Origin: JAAYUD01 sp963676865
GTDB lineage: Bacteria > Bacteroidota > Bacteroidia > Bacteroidales > Bacteroidaceae
Direction: 5' to 3'
Length of the DNA: 64,000 nucleotides
Assembly: GCA_963676865.2 (NCBI GenBank)
Contig: CAXXSS010000001.1
Location: forward strand, 3,286,001-3,350,000
The position numbers and the translations under genes are program-made. Below, piece by piece: positions 61,466 to 64,000 of this stretch. The notes beneath the pieces were generated by a model, which did no database searches, was not told the origin of the DNA, and saw nothing but the letters and a program-made list of their open reading frames with translations. Positions within the stretch are counted from its first letter, which is position 1. Each line of letters starts with the position of its first letter.

Positions 61466-61758
61466 TTGCCCTCCTCTTTTTCAGTGGAGCTCTCCACTTT
61501 TGTTTTAATCTCGGTAACCAACTGATTGAAAACTGCTACGTGAGCAAATAAGGCGCTGCCGTCATTCACATTGGCCGACGCATCATTACCGTAAGCCATG
61601 TTTCCGAGATATGCCCCTTGTTTGTCCTTAATCGTACAAGCGCAAGCCGTCAGTTTTTTACTCACATATCGGTATTCGATTTCATACCTGGCCGAATCGG
61701 TTTCATAAGAACCGGTAACGGTCGTTTCCACTTTTGTTTCAACAATCAAATTTGTCAT
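61462..61758 (-). CDS. Small phage protein of unknown function
   Basis: 98 aa, mostly beta (YEIEYRYVSKKLTACACTIK) with a charged C-terminus (VESSTEKEEGK). It lies between fibre and holin genes. Not recognised. Confidence 0.65.
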   Translation of the reverse strand: MTNLIVETKVETTVTGSYETDSARYEIEYRYVSKKLTACACTIKDKQGAYLGNMAYGNDASANVNDGSALFAHVAVFNQLVTEIKTKVESSTEKEEGK

Positions 61759-61763
61759 AATCT

Positions 61764-62024
61764 TTATTTTTTAGAATTGATAATCTTGTAAAAAGCCTCT
61801 TTGATGAAAGCCTTGTAATACTTCTCTATAAACTTTTTCACGATATCCACTTCTTCGGTTGTAAGTTCGACCTTCCCTTGAAGGTAAATCTTTCGGGCAA
61901 GTTCGAGTTCTCCGATGTCCATTGTTTCACCATAAATGGTATTACCCAAATCTTTTGAGATATCCAGCATTTGTTCTTTGCCTTCGATGTCTTGTGTCTT
62001 GATGTTTTTAAAATTAATTTCCAT
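61764..62024 (-). CDS. Small phage protein of unknown function
   Basis: 86 aa, helical: EGKEQMLDISKDLGNTIYGE and VELTTEEVDIVKKFIEKYY. It starts 18 bp after the fibre stop codon and 5 bp before the next gene. Similar helical proteins follow fibres or tail genes in Bacteroidetes phages. Not recognised. Confidence 0.65.
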   Translation of the reverse strand: MEINFKNIKTQDIEGKEQMLDISKDLGNTIYGETMDIGELELARKIYLQGKVELTTEEVDIVKKFIEKYYKAFIKEAFYKIINSKK

Positions 62025-62334
62025 TGTTGTTTATATTTAAATTTAGTTCATCCATGTTGCCAATTGAGCATAATAGCCGGTGTAAGTGGTATATGTAAGA
62101 AAGAAACTTACCGTGTCGCCCGAATATATTGTGATAATAGAATTATTCCATTCGTTCCCATCATTATCTACCAGCATTCCCGATTCAGTGGCACTTGCTG
62201 GAGACGCCGCCTTGTTTTGCGTACATAATCGAATAGAATAGGCATTACCCTTTGCTACAGTAATTCTTAAAGGGACACAAAACGGAGTTGAAGTGGAAGT
62301 AATGCCTAGTTGTGCCCTGAGATTTGTAAGGGTA

Positions 62335-63382
62335 ACTTGAGTTCGGGATAAGAAAGGTAGTAAAAAAGTCCCTCAAATAATAGGCTATCACAAAACATTT
62401 GCGTATCTTTATAGTTGATAATCAATAAGATATAACAAATATAATTATGATAGCCGAATCCAAAATTACAGAAATTTTCTGTGTTATCGATGAATTCAAT
62501 AAGAATTTTGATAAAGAAATATCCAATCATGTTTTAATTTCTTCATCAGGAAAGCGAAGAAGAAATAGAAAAAGTATTATGTCGGAGAGTGAAATAATGA
62601 CGATTCTTGTTCTGTTTCATTTTAGTCATTGCCGCGATCTGAAACACTTCTATCTTCAGGAAATCTGTCTGCATTTGCATCAGGATTTTCCACACGTTGT
62701 TTCCTATAACAGATTTGTGGAATTGGAGAGTCGCGTATTTTTCAAATTCATGTTTTTCCTAAAGCTGTATGCCCTAGGACACTGTAGTGGGATAACCTAC
62801 GTAGATAGTACGATGATTCCTGTATGTCATAATATCCGAAGATATGCCAATAAAGTGTTTAAGGGAGTGGCTAGGGACGGAAAGGGGACAATGGGATGGT
62901 GTCACGGGTTCAAACTGCATTTTACTTGTAACGACACAGGAGAAATCATCTCTTTTTGTCTGACTGGAGCAAATGTGGATGATAAAAGTGACATTGTTTG
63001 GAGTGTACTAGCCAAGGATTTGTACGGGAAGTTATTCGCTGATAGAGGATACATTTCGCAAAATCTTTTCAATACTCTTTTTACTGATGGGGTCAATTTG
63101 GTTACAGGGATCAGATGCAATATGAAAAACAAGCTGATGCCTCTTTGGGATAAAATCATGTTGCGCAAAAGGTATATTATTGAATGTATCAATGATATGC
63201 TCAAAAATACTGCACAACTCGTACATTCCAGACACCGCTCCATTAACAACTTCATCATAAATCTCGTTTCAGTCATTACGGCTTACTGTTTCTTTGAAAA
63301 CAAACCTAAAGCCCTCAATGGATATGAAGTTGTTAAGACAAATCAACTTGCTTTCTTTTGATTTCTTATCCCGAACTCAAGT
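62335..63382 (+). mobile_element. IS982-family insertion sequence, complete
   Basis: 1048 bp. Perfect inverted ends ACTTGAGTTCGGGATAAGAA / TTCTTATCCCGAACTCAAGT and a 7-bp target duplication AAGGGTA (62328-62334 and 63383-63389). Intact transposase inside. Confidence 0.93.
62447..63361 (+). CDS. IS982-family transposase
   Basis: 304 aa. The DDE residues are in YVDSTMIPVC, LFADRGYISQ and IIECINDML, with the family's RNRKSIMSESEIMTILVLFH near the N-terminus and LVHSRHRSINNFIINLVSVI near the C-terminus. The frame is intact, so the element is probably mobile. Confidence 0.95.
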   Translation: MIAESKITEIFCVIDEFNKNFDKEISNHVLISSSGKRRRNRKSIMSESEIMTILVLFHFSHCRDLKHFYLQEICLHLHQDFPHVVSYNRFVELESRVFFKFMFFLKLYALGHCSGITYVDSTMIPVCHNIRRYANKVFKGVARDGKGTMGWCHGFKLHFTCNDTGEIISFCLTGANVDDKSDIVWSVLAKDLYGKLFADRGYISQNLFNTLFTDGVNLVTGIRCNMKNKLMPLWDKIMLRKRYIIECINDMLKNTAQLVHSRHRSINNFIINLVSVITAYCFFENKPKALNGYEVVKTNQLAFF

Positions 63383-64000
63383 AAGGGTAGGCAAAAAAAC
63401 TTGAAAATTATTTGTATAGGCATTTTTAATTAATATGGTAGTCCCGAAACTTAAATCAATTACATTGGTACTGCCGGAATTTAAGATATTCAGAAAATTG
63501 CCTGTTTCCATCAGACCACCGTATACACGTAAACCGCCCGTCAATTCAAGGGCGACATTCCGATTGACCACGTTATCACTGATAATGCGGACAGCAGGAA
63601 AATACGGATCGGTACTTGAGTTCATCTGACGATAAAAATAACCCGCGGACGTACAGAATGAAGAGCCTGTAGGATTTACCGAAGGATCAGCTCCATCACC
63701 TATACCCACTTTGATATTGGCGATATCGCCCGATTGGAAATATCCGATCTGTTTTTGTATTTTGATACATCCCGGCACGACAGATGCCAAATCCTGTTTG
63801 TAAGTGGATGTTCTCCACTTGGTCGGGTCGCCAAAATAGAGTCCGTTATTATCAATGGAAAAAAGGCCGATGGCACCTGATGCCGCCGTTATCTTTCCGG
63901 TTACATCGGCATTGGTCATTTTCACTGTCTCGACATTCAGGTTCTTGATAGTGGCGTTACCCGCATCTATCGTTTGGGCACTGATACCTTGAGCAACGAC

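Larger units (their letters stand above)
62043..64000 (-). pseudogene. Tail-fibre / receptor-binding gene split by an IS, partial at the window edge
   Basis: Coding resumes on both sides of the insertion: ...NNFQVFLPTL (ending at 63383) joins TNLRAQLGITSTSTPFCV (from 62334) through the duplicated 7 bp and runs to QLATWMN and a stop at 62043-62045. The upstream part (IDAGNATIKNLNVETVKMTN, GGLRVYGGLMETGNFLNI) looks like a trimeric, beta-rich fibre. The 5' end lies beyond 64000. The insertion removes the C-terminal 95 residues or so from the protein. Confidence 0.85.

Overview
This window comes from a Bacteroidales chromosome (Bacteroides, Phocaeicola or Parabacteroides type; I cannot fix the species). 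The pointers are promoter cores of the TAnnTTTG type, the tail of a GGGtGRT gene, a cstA gene, Bacteroidetes families recognised from memory (DUF3871, DUF4494, DUF6046) and a BACON-like domain. Nearly everything is mobile or accessory DNA. The only ordinary backbone is about 1.3 kb around 13.5-14.8 kb, and even there one gene is a stub and cstA is cut.

1) About 0.1-13.4 kb: an integrative island. A 13-bp direct repeat (93-105 and 13427-13439) brackets an IntDOT-like tyrosine recombinase, a helicase-like protein, DUF3871, a short RadC/JAB protein and a catalytic-core-only recombinase. A cargo section follows (glycosyltransferase, three lipoproteins, a PD-(D/E)XK protein, a zinc-ribbon protein) whose genes are separated by recurring palindromic sequences.

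2) About 14.77-51.24 kb: a Mu-like transposable prophage of about 36.5 kb, inserted in cstA. Its map runs backwards in this window. The S24 repressor and early operon (HTH protein, DDE transposase A, two ATPases, small proteins) lie at high coordinates and run leftward from face-to-face promoters at 48.9 kb. A rightward block (32.8-38.4 kb: terminase, portal/MuF, tail completion) and a leftward block (32.6-17.7 kb: protease-scaffold, capsid, sheath, tube, chaperones with a -1 frameshift, tape measure, baseplate, lysis, fibres) diverge from a 28-bp palindrome. A diversity-generating retroelement (DGR) sits at the tail end: reverse transcriptase, template repeat at 17512-17625, and a variable repeat at the C-terminus of the 564-aa fibre. 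A second variable repeat lies 23.8 kb away in a small early protein (41219-41668). Two arrays of a 48-bp palindromic repeat, 17 and 11 copies in opposite orientation, mark the right end and the junction where late and early operons converge. I know of DGR-carrying Mu-like phages in Bacteroides (Hankyphage type), but I could not test the relationship.

3) About 51.2-59.4 kb: an AT-rich defence-like island: FRG protein with an unknown partner, a complete IS5-type element, a PIN-domain protein, a three-gene operon (unknown, HTH-ImmA/IrrE protease, SIR2 protein) behind tandem promoter-like repeats, and a gene broken by one stop codon.

4) About 59.5-64 kb: the lysis and tail-fibre end of a second, unrelated prophage. 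Its fibre gene is split by a complete IS982-family element with a 7-bp target duplication and runs off the window.
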